DNA of 27,897 nt. It comes from Chara braunii. Lineage: Eukaryota > Streptophyta > Charophyceae > Charales > Characeae. A model generated the notes under the pieces. It was not told the DNA's origin. It ran no database searches and saw only the letters and a list, made by a program, of their open reading frames with translations. The DNA is taken from positions 221,493 to 249,389 of the forward strand of contig BFEA01000243.1 of the NCBI GenBank assembly GCA_003427395.1, in the 5' to 3' direction. Positions 20,601 to 27,897 of the stretch are shown here, one piece after another; position 1 is the first letter of the stretch, and each line of letters begins with the position of its first letter. The translations under genes and the position numbers were made by a program.

Positions 20601-21491
20601 CTATAGATGTCCAGCATCGCTGTAAGGGCAGTCACACATATATCTCGTCTTCCCATTATGCAGAGTCACTTCCTGAGGTCCGGAGGTTGAATAATCTAGA
20701 TGATGGTAAACAAATCGCAATTTGTTGTCTCTATGTTCGAGTGTGAAATTTATTTCGTCGCAGCTATCGAAGAGGTAGTGAAGTTGTTGGTGCACCAAAC
20801 AGTCAACCCGCAAATGCAGCTCATCTTTGAGTGCTTGATCTATGGTGAGCCTATTTTTGAACCGTGCAAGGAAACCAATAGGGTCGGATGTGTGAAACGC
20901 TTGAAAAGAAGTAAGTTTGACACCGTGAAATTCCTCCCTTACGAGAAAAAAAACTCTCATTCGTTGACCGTCCACCTTCACGGTAGTGAAGAGCGTCACG
21001 ACGGTGGTGCCTCGATTACACACCCTCGCTCGACCGAAGTAGTCTATGATCACCGGCGCCGATTTCATCGGTTGGCCGAGGCAAAACCAGGCACAAAGTT
21101 TTTGATGCAACTTGTCCAACGACGCCCACTTAAGTTTCTTACATAAAATGTGCCATGCTTCAACCATCTTAGAAGTTTGGACGGGTTCCTCTTCAACGGG
21201 TTCTCTCTTCAGAAGTGACTCCAACCTGATAGGGTATGCCTGTACATCCTTCATCAGAGTGTACAGGTACCAAGAGTTCGACCCTACATCACGACAAATC
21301 CGAAGTTGTCCTTCTTCCGCACTTTGCCACGAAGGGATTTCCCCGTCCGGGGCAACATCATCTTCGAGGTGCAGGTAGTCACGGTCCAGACTAGAGCGTC
21401 CAATGTCTTCCCAAATGTTCTTCGACAAAATGATTAGACTGACATCCGGCGCTGAGGACTTCCTACTCTGCGACGAAGTCCCGATATCCAT
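20601..21491 (-). CDS. Unknown protein B1, 296 residues, intact member of a tandem family
   Basis: ATG at 21489-21491, TAG at 20601-20603. It is paralogous along its length to B2 and B3. Conserved blocks, by B1 residue: ILSKNIWED (21-29), DRDYLHLEDDVAPDGE (36-51), CRDVGSNSWYLY (66-77), KLCAWFCLGQP (131-141), PVIIDYFGR (146-154), NRGTTVVTLFTTVK (159-172), MRVFFLVREEF (178-188), RVDCLVHQQLHYLFDSCDEI (228-247) and a C-terminal CDCPY...GH (286-295; CPYC..GH in B2 and B3, possibly metal-binding). I do not recognise the family and no enzyme motif is evident; the Cys-rich end and acidic N-terminus are compatible with a nuclear or DNA-associated protein, which is speculation. It is the only undamaged B copy. 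Confidence 0.7.
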   Translation of the reverse strand: MDIGTSSQSRKSSAPDVSLIILSKNIWEDIGRSSLDRDYLHLEDDVAPDGEIPSWQSAEEGQLRICRDVGSNSWYLYTLMKDVQAYPIRLESLLKREPVEEEPVQTSKMVEAWHILCKKLKWASLDKLHQKLCAWFCLGQPMKSAPVIIDYFGRARVCNRGTTVVTLFTTVKVDGQRMRVFFLVREEFHGVKLTSFQAFHTSDPIGFLARFKNRLTIDQALKDELHLRVDCLVHQQLHYLFDSCDEINFTLEHRDNKLRFVYHHLDYSTSGPQEVTLHNGKTRYMCDCPYSDAGHL

Positions 21492-21593
21492 TTTGCATCA
21501 ACGTTAGAAACGCAAGGAAGCGCGTCAGTTGCGATTCTCGCAAGTGCATAAGCAAAAAATACAGGGGATTTATATGCACGAAAGGGTTCGATA

Positions 21594-21848
21594 ATTGGTA
21601 ATTGGTTCGCACATCGCGAGAGAGCGCAAGTTTTCTAACCGCCGTCTAATGCCGACTTATTTTCTACACGTCATTCATGTNGGTCGATAAGTGAGAGTAG
21701 ATTCGCACTTCGCAAATCAGTGCAAGTCCTGCAACCGCCGCCGACGAGTGGAAAATAAGTGAGAGTAGATTCGCACTTCGCAAGTGAGCGCAAGTCCTGC
21801 AACCGTCGCTTAATTTCGACTCATCTCCAACACGTCGTTCATGTGGAA
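21594..21848. promoter_or_regulatory. Repeated palindromic upstream region of B1 (contains N at 21681)
   Basis: Two 68-bp tandem units (about 21687-21754 and 21755-21822) each carry GTGAGAGTAGATTCGCACTT (21691-21710 and 21759-21778) and GCAAGTCCTGCAACCG. A third, diverged copy precedes the N (21604-21680). The block ACACGTCNTTCATGT recurs at 21666 and 21829 and again upstream of B2, at about 22950. This suggests that gene and spacer were duplicated together. A regulatory role is inferred from position. Confidence 0.5.
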
Positions 21849-21883
21849 CGGTCGGACTACTCTCTTATTGGGGACCATTTTCC

Positions 21884-22768
21884 TTACAGATATTCAGCAT
21901 GTCCGTTGCGACAGTACGGACAGTCGTACACATAACGGGCCGTCGACAAATGATATTCCTCCTCTCGAAAAACAGTCTCTAAGTTGTGGTCCCTACGTTC
22001 CAGTCTCCAGAAAATCTCGTCACAGTTATCGAGAAGGTAGTGCAACTGAGAGTGCACCAAACAGTTGACTCTGGAGTTGAGCTCCTTCCTTAATGCCGCA
22101 TCGTGTGACAACCGATCTTTGAAGTGCCCGAGCACACCCTCGATCGTGGGGCTGCGAAACGCTTGCACAGAATTGAGGGCGACTCCTCGGAACTCCTCCC
22201 TTGCAATGAAAAGCGCTTTCATCTTTCGACCGTCAACCTTCACGGTCGTGAACAGCGTCACGACCGTCATATTACGGTTGAATACCCCAATGCGACCGTA
22301 ATAGTCTATGATGGCCGGTGCGGGCACAACTGGTTGTCCTAGCCAGAACCAGGCACAAAGCTTTACGTGCTTCCTGTCGGGGTCTGACCATCTCTGCTTC
22401 GCGGTGTGGACGCGCCACGCGTCCGTCATCTATTCAGGAGTGGCAGGTTCTGGATCTCCTTCCTCATCGACGGGCTCTACATCTATATCGTCTTCCAAGG
22501 AGTACAAGTACCAGAAGTTCCAACCCATATCTCTATCGACCACAAGGTCATCCGCGGTGGCGCCCATCCTCAATATGACGAGAACTTGGCCATCCGGCGC
22601 AACATCCGATTCGATGTTCAGATATCGGCGTGAACAGTTTACTCGCTCATACTCCCATATATTCTTGTCCAAAATGAAGAGACCAGGATCGGGAATCCGG
22701 TCTGGCGATACGTCGCCGTGAGACGAGCTGGGAGTGCTTGGGCGGGCTGAAGTCTGGTAATAGTTCAT
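21884..22768 (-). pseudogene. Unknown protein B2, paralogue of B1, broken by one in-frame TAG
   Basis: The frame runs from ATG (22766-22768) to TAA (21884-21886), about 294 codons, with a single TAG at 22430-22432. The stop falls in the acidic linker before MTDAW, where B1 has SKMVEAW. On both sides the similarity to B1 is continuous: LDKNIWEY, YLNIESDVAPDG, KLCAWFWLGQP, PAIIDYYGR, TVVTLFTTVKVDG, REEFRGV, NCLVHSQLHYLLDNCDEI and YDCPYCRNGH. The rest of the frame is undamaged, so the nonsense is recent, polymorphic or a sequencing error. The start is preceded by CAGG, as in A and B3. Confidence 0.75.
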
Positions 22769-22900
22769 CCTGTATCGCGTGAGGAAACACGAGGTAGCAT
22801 GTTAGCGATGACGCGCACGGAGGCTGGAAGTAATGGTAACTGCGATTATACTCCGGCTTAGTAAAAGGAGCAATGGACAAGCCTACTTGGAGTCAGATAA

Positions 22901-23150
22901 CTGAGAATGTGTTTGCACTTCGTGACAGGTTGGTCGTATTTCGAACACGTCATTCGTGTTGGAACTACCTCTTAATCTCAACAACGACATTCCTGTGCAA
23001 CGGTCAAGCCACACTACTATTGAAGACTACGGGGTGGAAAAAGTGACAACAACGACGAGTAAGCTCAGACTAATGTCAACAACGATGGCATCGATGAACA
23101 GCAAGGTTGTCCTATGAGTACAGCAACAAAGTGCGAACTAACTCGGAGTT
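22901..23150. promoter_or_regulatory. Palindromic elements upstream of B2
   Basis: CTGAGAATGTGTTTGCACTT at 22901-22920 is a degenerate palindrome 133 bases from the B2 ATG. AAAGTGCGAACTAACTCGGAGTT at 23128-23150 has one good half-site. An ACACGTCATTCGTGT block lies at about 22951, matching the B1 spacer. The rest of the spacer (22769-23165) is non-coding. Confidence 0.4.
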
Positions 23151-23165
23151 GTCTCACATAGTAGG

Positions 23166-24025
23166 TCATGGCGACTGGTGTCCATCCTCACAGTAAGGAC
23201 AGTCGTAGAGCTGTCTCCGCCTACCCCCTATGAATTCCAATGTTTGGATACCCGAACGGTGATGCGAAACTTTTCGTAGAGTGTAGTCATGTCCTCACAC
23301 AATCCGAAAAGTAAGTGAAGTTGGGCATGCACCAAACAGTCAACCCTTTGATTCAACTCTTTTGCGAGCGAAGGATCTATTTCGAATCGTTCACGGAAGC
23401 GCTCAAGAGCACCCACGGACGCGGGCTCGCGAAAGTCTTCCCTCACAAGGAAGAAAGCTCTCATTTGCTTACCACAAAGCTTGGCCGCCGTGAAAAGAGT
23501 CAGCATAGGGGTGCCACGGTTGAATAGATGCACTCGGCCATGGTAGTCTATGATCACAGGAAAATGCAACTGCGGCTTCCCGATGCTGTACCATGCGCAA
23601 AGTTTAGCATGCTGCTCGTCCATACAACCCCATTCTTGTTCGAAGCGTAGCGACTCCCAGGAATGTACCATATCCTCGACGTCTATCCTCTCCTCCTCAC
23701 TGGATGGAACTTCCAAAAGTTGGACTTCTTCTAAACTCCAGTAGAGATACCACACATATGATCCTCTATCACGAACTATTGTAGTTTGTCCATCAACAAC
23801 ACATGTTTCGGGTGCAATGTAACCGTCGAGGCCGACCCCAGCTTCGATATGCAGATAATCGTTGTCAAGACTGAGCGTTTCTTGTGCCCAAATGCATTTG
23901 TTCATGATGATAAGATCCGTGTCCACATTCTCGATCGAAAACGAATAATCGCTCGCGTACGACGATTTCTCGTAGGACGTTGTCTCGTATACAACGTCGC
24001 ACGATGGTGTGTCGTCGTCTTGCAT
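23166..24025 (-). pseudogene. Unknown protein B3, paralogue of B1/B2, frameshifted near the 3' end
   Basis: I prefer the ATG at 24023-24025 (MQDDD): like A and B2 it is preceded by CAGG and gives an N-terminus of B-family length. An earlier ATG (24118) lies inside the palindromic motif. Conserved blocks: LIIMNKCIWA, NDYLHIEAGVGLDG, RDRGSYVWYLY, KLCAWYSIGKP, PVIIDYHGR, NRGTPMLTLFTAAK, MRAFFLVREDF and RVDCLVHAQLHLLFGLCED. The main frame ends at a TAG (23228-23230). The family C-terminus (LYDCPYCEDGH, ending in TGA at 23166) is found in the next frame. The shift lies near 23280 and fits one missing base. It starts right after the T2 stop (24123), so T2 and the B genes are adjacent. Confidence 0.7.
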
Positions 24026-24101
24026 CCTGCAGGACAAGAAACCGGAAAAAGTTCGCAGTTCGCGTCTCGTCATTATCTTAGCGGAGTTCGTAGCTACCAA
24101 A

Positions 24102-24120
24102 TCCGAATCAGTTCGCATTT
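24102..24120. promoter_or_regulatory. Palindromic element between T2 and B3
   Basis: TCCGAATCAGTTCGCATTT, read on the minus strand as AAATGCGAACTGATTCGGA, closely matches the element at 27527-27548 (AAATGCGAGCTGATTCGGAC). It lies 77 bases upstream of the preferred B3 ATG and 22 bases before the T2 stop. It may be the B3 promoter element. Confidence 0.4.
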
Positions 24121-24122
24121 AT

Positions 24123-26570
24123 CTAAACGGGCACGTCGGACGGACCGGAAAAAGAGTTGTCCCCCAAGGCCACAAGCGCTTTCTCGCAAACGGATGTCCG
24201 TGTTGTAAGGCCTGTCACGAATTTGCTCTCATCCGTCCCTTTGCGAAAAGGTCTTCTCCAAGAATAAGCCACGGTTTCGGCGCGTTGCCATTGTTCCTCG
24301 TCCGAAGTGGAAAGTTTCCACCTCTTCGTCCAAGCGCCGGAGTACCTTTCGCGAAGATCGGACGAGTGACCTGTAGGCACCCACCACTGTATACATGAAC
24401 AACCGAAATGAGGTGAGGAACGGTCGTCCACAACCTCAGACTGTGCTCTGCCAACCCAGAACGGGACACCTTGAGACAGTTCCTCATCAGGCGGCGTAAC
24501 AATAAAAAAATCACCTTTGTTTATATGGCGCTGAGGGTCGAAGTCCACTTTTGGACGGTCCGCCCTCGGTCCTACATATATGAGCGAAGCATCTGGCCAA
24601 GGAGGGTCGGCTTCTTGAACTTCCTCCACAGTTTCGACTGATTGTGGCTAGAAGGTGTGAGGGTAAATCTCCGGCTCGTCCGCCCCTAGGACATCCTCTT
24701 CCTCACCCTCTTCCAGTAAGACAAAGCATCCTCCCGCTTGTCGACCTTCTCCTTCCTATATGTCTGCCACATATGTCTATGCTGTTCGAGGAGGTCCATA
24801 AATTTTTGGACATTGTCACGAGCCATCCGAAAATCCTCTTTAACGACGAGGGGAATAACACATGGCTATGGAGGGGAGGTAGGGCCTGCATACTGCCCAT
24901 CGACAACCGGGAACCAGTGAACTGGTCTGCCTTCCGGCATCCATTCCGCATCGGTACAGTACTTCTTATACACCATGACGGGAATGCCGTCACGCATCAA
25001 GAATTTGAAGAGATGGGGTTTCGACACACCGACGATATTTTTGTCGACGTATCGATCCACTACCCGGTGCCAATGGGCAATGTGATCGAGCTCAATACAC
25101 TTCGGCGGTATCTTGTGCGACGACTCGATAAGCGAGAACAACAGCTTCATGGTGTAAGCATCGTCGTCCTTCAGTTTTTTCGAGAAAACACTAAAATCGC
25201 GTCTATGTCGGTATGCGTGTGACCAACGAGCATGAACCCCACTTCGACATCTTCGAAAATCCCGAATTTCACCAGAAGAGCGGCCAAACACATAAGGTAT
25301 TGGTTTTTGTTTTCTCTCCAGCAATTGTCCGCCTGGATTCGGAGGTGGCGTGGCGATTTCTGTCCCAACGCCTGCAACTCACATAGAGTCCGTATAACGC
25401 ACGTCATGGTGCCACCGGAACCGTGCGCATAGAAAGACAAATACGTGTAAACATAAATGGACGGTTTCCTGTCGTGAGCTACGACCGTGGTCAGGTTCGT
25501 TTTCATCATCATGTCGTGTCGATGATCTTGGAGTAATTATACATCCCGATGTGAGGAATTGTTGTCTTTTTCTGATCCATTCCATCCACTATAAGGCAGA
25601 GGTATTCCGCGGGGTTCAAAATGGAACGAAGTTTCCAGTCAGCGTAATCCGCACGGTGAGCGACCTGATCTAGTCGGTGTTTGCGGTGCTTTTCATCGAA
25701 ATCCCTACGGTCACGAATGAGAAAGGCGTTATCTCTGGCCTGTCTAAGGCGGACGCACTCGCCACACTTTGTGAACGAGTTGGACTTCGCAAGGTCAGCA
25801 TGCCACAAGTACGTCCTCCATATGGAGTAGAAGACTTGCTCCGAAATGACGGTCTAACCCGCCGCTTCCAAGTCCGCCTTGATAGACTTGTATACAAGGA
25901 GCTTCGTGAAATAAGCAGGGAGCCTAAATTTAGGTCTCTGTGAGGTCCCCCTCACAACCATTTCGTTAGGCATAGCATCTTCATGTTCTTCCACGAACCT
26001 TGTCACACGAGCCAGCATGCTCACATACTCCGGTCTTGGGTTCAACAATCCCCATCGACCATGCCGTCCACGGACGACCCCGTCTGATTTGCACTTGCTA
26101 TAACGACGAAATGTGTTTCGACATATCCCTATTATTTTGCACATACCGGCGATGCACACACGAGGTTTGCACTGCACTGGTTGGACTCTTTCCAGACCAC
26201 CGTCGAGGATAGTGAAATTGTCCAGGGTTTGCATCCACCACTCGATCCTCCTTTCGAGGGACATTTCGTAATATGCTTCGCGCACCGGTTTGACATCATT
26301 AATGGTCAAGACCCGAAGACACTTGTTCTTACAACATTTGTGCATTGGGACGAGCGCAATGTTAGTTTCGTTCAATCGACTTTTGGCCCTCTTCGAATGG
26401 TTTGACCTTCTAACCGGCCTAATTTTTCGATTATATCTTCTCCTTTCGCCAGGTAGGGGATGAGACAAAACCTGAAGGACTGCTTCGGGAGTTCCAGGGT
26501 GACTTCTGGTCTGGGACCTATGCGCTGCACCTAGGAATTTTGATCTGTCCGTGGGAGCGGTTCTCGGCAA
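24123..26570 (-). pseudogene. T2: second DUF7869-type transposase-like gene, multiply broken
   Basis: It is homologous to T1 from LPGERR to the C-terminus, in four segments over three frames: about 26570-25510, 25512-25180, 25190-24660 and 24660-24123. The core motifs survive: KCGEC, VDGMDQKKTTIPHIG, QADNCWRENKN, GHTHTDIDA and FWVGRA...WWVPTG. Lesions are TAG at 25854-25856, 24866-24868 and 24648-24650, and frameshifts near 25515, 25190 and 24690. All three shifts go the same way and each fits one missing base. No ATG opens the frame; 26570 is only a TTG within an open stretch, so the N-terminus probably comes from the upstream ORF. Final stop TAG (24123-24125), with B3 directly downstream. 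The C-terminus extends past the T1 stop, which shows that T1 is shortened. Confidence 0.88.
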
Positions 26571-27258
26571 ATCGGATTGGAAAGATTTTTGATGAACTAT
26601 AGAAATCTTTGTCTACAAAACCAGTCTGCCAATTTTTCATTGCACCCGTGGCTGTCATCGACGGAGAGCCAATTTTTCCGGCTTCACATGCAATTTTCTT
26701 ACCTATCTCGGCACTTTCACACGCGCGTGCCGTTGCCTGTTCCCTATCAGACTCGTTTCTACCAAATGCACCGCACTGTTCCCAATCAGATCCGTTTCTA
26801 TCGGGCGTACCGCAGAAGTCTGTATCCACCAACGACCGACTGTAGTCAAATGCTAGGGGTTGGGTAACTTCAATGCTTTTAGACAGTCTACCTACTGTCT
26901 GCACGAGATCTGATCCAGTCGTTTCTGATACACCACAAAAATTTGTGTCCACGGACATCCATCCACCGGAAAACGTCTCGACATCCCGAATACCCTCACT
27001 ACCGGGGATTAGCGCTGTAGATACGCGCTGACAGTCAGGAACGTCGGTAAAGCGAACAAAACGACGCCAAGTGGACGTCGTAGACGAGCCTGAATGATTC
27101 GTCGGGGTCAACATCGAGAACTCCCTTTTCAAACCGCAATGTCGATCAGAGGGAGATTCCGGGCTGCTGTCACAAGAACTACGTTCTCGAACATCGTCTT
27201 TTCCGTGTTGTCGTGACGGTGGCGGTGGCGTGACACAGTGGACGGATTGGACACCCAT
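26518..27258 (-). CDS. Repeat-containing ORF upstream of T2, possible N-terminal exon
   Basis: An open frame of 246 codons from ATG (27256-27258) to TAG (26518-26520), overlapping the start of the T2 homology in another frame. It has internal repeats: VDTNFCG (103-109), VDTDFCG (144-150) and VDKDFYS (215-221), the first two followed by a GSD motif, and GRNESDREQ resembling RNGSDWEQ. The N-terminus is Pro-, Ser- and charge-rich and probably disordered. Its position, strand and the missing ATG of T2 suggest it is the N-terminal region of the T2 protein, joined by splicing or disconnected by a frameshift near 26570. It has no counterpart seen upstream of T1. It could instead be a separate small gene. 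No family recognised. Confidence 0.45.
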   Translation of the reverse strand: MGVQSVHCVTPPPPSRQHGKDDVRERSSCDSSPESPSDRHCGLKREFSMLTPTNHSGSSTTSTWRRFVRFTDVPDCQRVSTALIPGSEGIRDVETFSGGWMSVDTNFCGVSETTGSDLVQTVGRLSKSIEVTQPLAFDYSRSLVDTDFCGTPDRNGSDWEQCGAFGRNESDREQATARACESAEIGKKIACEAGKIGSPSMTATGAMKNWQTGFVDKDFYSSSKIFPIRFAENRSHGQIKIPRCSA

Positions 27259-27490
27259 TTGAAGAGACGATTCACACGAAAACTGTACAACAAGAAAATC
27301 ACGTCAACGTATGACGAGGTCAGGGAAATAAACAAGACGGAGTAAACTCGTATTTCTAATATTTAGCACAAAACAGTGGAACAACAACATTTGAATCCAT
27401 ATCGTTTTGTCGGACCCTTATTTGAAGCTCAAGTGGTATCTCAAGTCCGACTCCTCTCCCACTCGTTTAGTGTGCAAGCAATTTGGATAT

Positions 27491-27849
27491 GTCCGAGTAA
27501 ACTCGCACTTTTTCAAGCGAGAGTACAAATGCGAGCTGATTCGGACTTATTCACCGTACAGTAGGAAATTAAGTTCATGGTCGGAACAAGAGCGAACACA
27601 AGTGCGAGTCAATTCGGTTTTCTCCACTAAACAGCAAGAAATTTCAAGTGCCAATAAATTCGCACTTCAAAGGAACATTTCAATTACGCCGTGCAATAAG
27701 AAATTACCTTCATTGTTGGTTCAGTGGCGAGTTAACTCGCAAATACAAAAGGACTTCATTCTTTTGGGCCGAGAAGAGATGCGACTTATCGATTAAACAG
27801 GAACAAATTTAGGGGGATGGTTGGTTGAAGAGCGAATAAATTCGCACTT
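27491..27849. promoter_or_regulatory. Cluster of six palindromic TCGCACTT elements upstream of the T2 locus
   Basis: Copies at 27491-27510, 27527-27548, 27601-27617, 27646-27667, 27727-27740 (a perfect 14-bp palindrome, GCGAGTTAACTCGC) and 27832-27849. The general form is AAGTGCGA-N(5-7)-TCGCACTT. The rest of 27259-27897 has no gene. The cluster suggests either a strong promoter for the T2 locus or subterminal binding sites near the right end of the element; both are inference. Confidence 0.55.
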
Positions 27850-27897
27850 GCAAACGAGCATTTCCATTATGAAACTGGGACTTATGGACTAAAGAGT

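Noticed and set aside
24644-25222. 192-residue plus-strand ORF
   Set aside because: It is antisense to the T2 pseudogene, whose minus-strand frames carry clear homology to T1.
6989-25856. Reassigned UAG (Gln) genetic code
   Set aside because: TAG seems to read through in several genes, but B1 and T2 end sensibly at TAG, the aligned residues differ (Trp, Leu, Lys), and frameshifts, TAA and TGA occur beside them. Decay explains it better.

Overview
The window looks like transposon-filled nuclear DNA from a eukaryote, most likely a plant of bryophyte or streptophyte-alga grade. The reasons are a plant L1-like LINE with a DUF4283-like ORF1, a decayed Ulp1-type SUMO protease, long simple repeats, A-tailed repeat ends and no bacterial operon or Shine-Dalgarno structure. 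The organism is inferred and no lineage marker was found. Single Ns at 15229 and 21681 mark assembly joins. I found no rRNA, tRNA or CRISPR array.

Left part (1-4810): simple repeats ((ATCA)n, (CT)n, a C run), GC-rich patches, a decayed three-copy repeat and two related A-tailed segments that look like 3' ends of non-LTR retrotransposons. No gene is supported.

LINE (about 4816-10250): ORF1 (DUF4283-like region, a very charged GA-rich linker, an SEAG-repeat tract and an unknown C-terminal part), overlapped by ORF2 (AP endonuclease then reverse transcriptase). It carries nonsense codons and frameshifts, and the RT active site reads LAND where FADD is expected, so it is dead. It stops after the RT at a GC-rich, hairpin-forming block followed by A-rich and (TG)n tracts (10251-10588).

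Right part (10859-27897): two head-to-tail copies of one kind of large element. Each begins at the left with a tandem array of about 275-bp units plus a shared A/T-rich tail (10859-12500 and about 17880-19200, about 6.57 kb apart). All genes lie on the minus strand. Copy 1 has a nearly intact transposase-like protein of the kind I recall as DUF7869 (T1, 15399-17639) and a broken Ulp1 protease (13420-13920). Copy 2 has a broken paralogue (T2, 24123-26570) with an upstream repeat-containing ORF, three tandem paralogues of an unrecognised family (B1 20601-21491, B2 21884-22768, B3 23166-24025) and one unrelated unknown gene (A, 19693-20328).

The most interesting signal is an imperfect palindrome, AAGTGCGA-N(5-7)-TCGCACTT, upstream of every gene of copy 2 and repeated at 27491-27849. 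It could be a shared promoter element or a transposase-binding site. Together, T + Ulp1 + B family + A + palindromes + 275-bp arrays look like a large cargo-carrying DNA transposon that I do not recognise as a described type.
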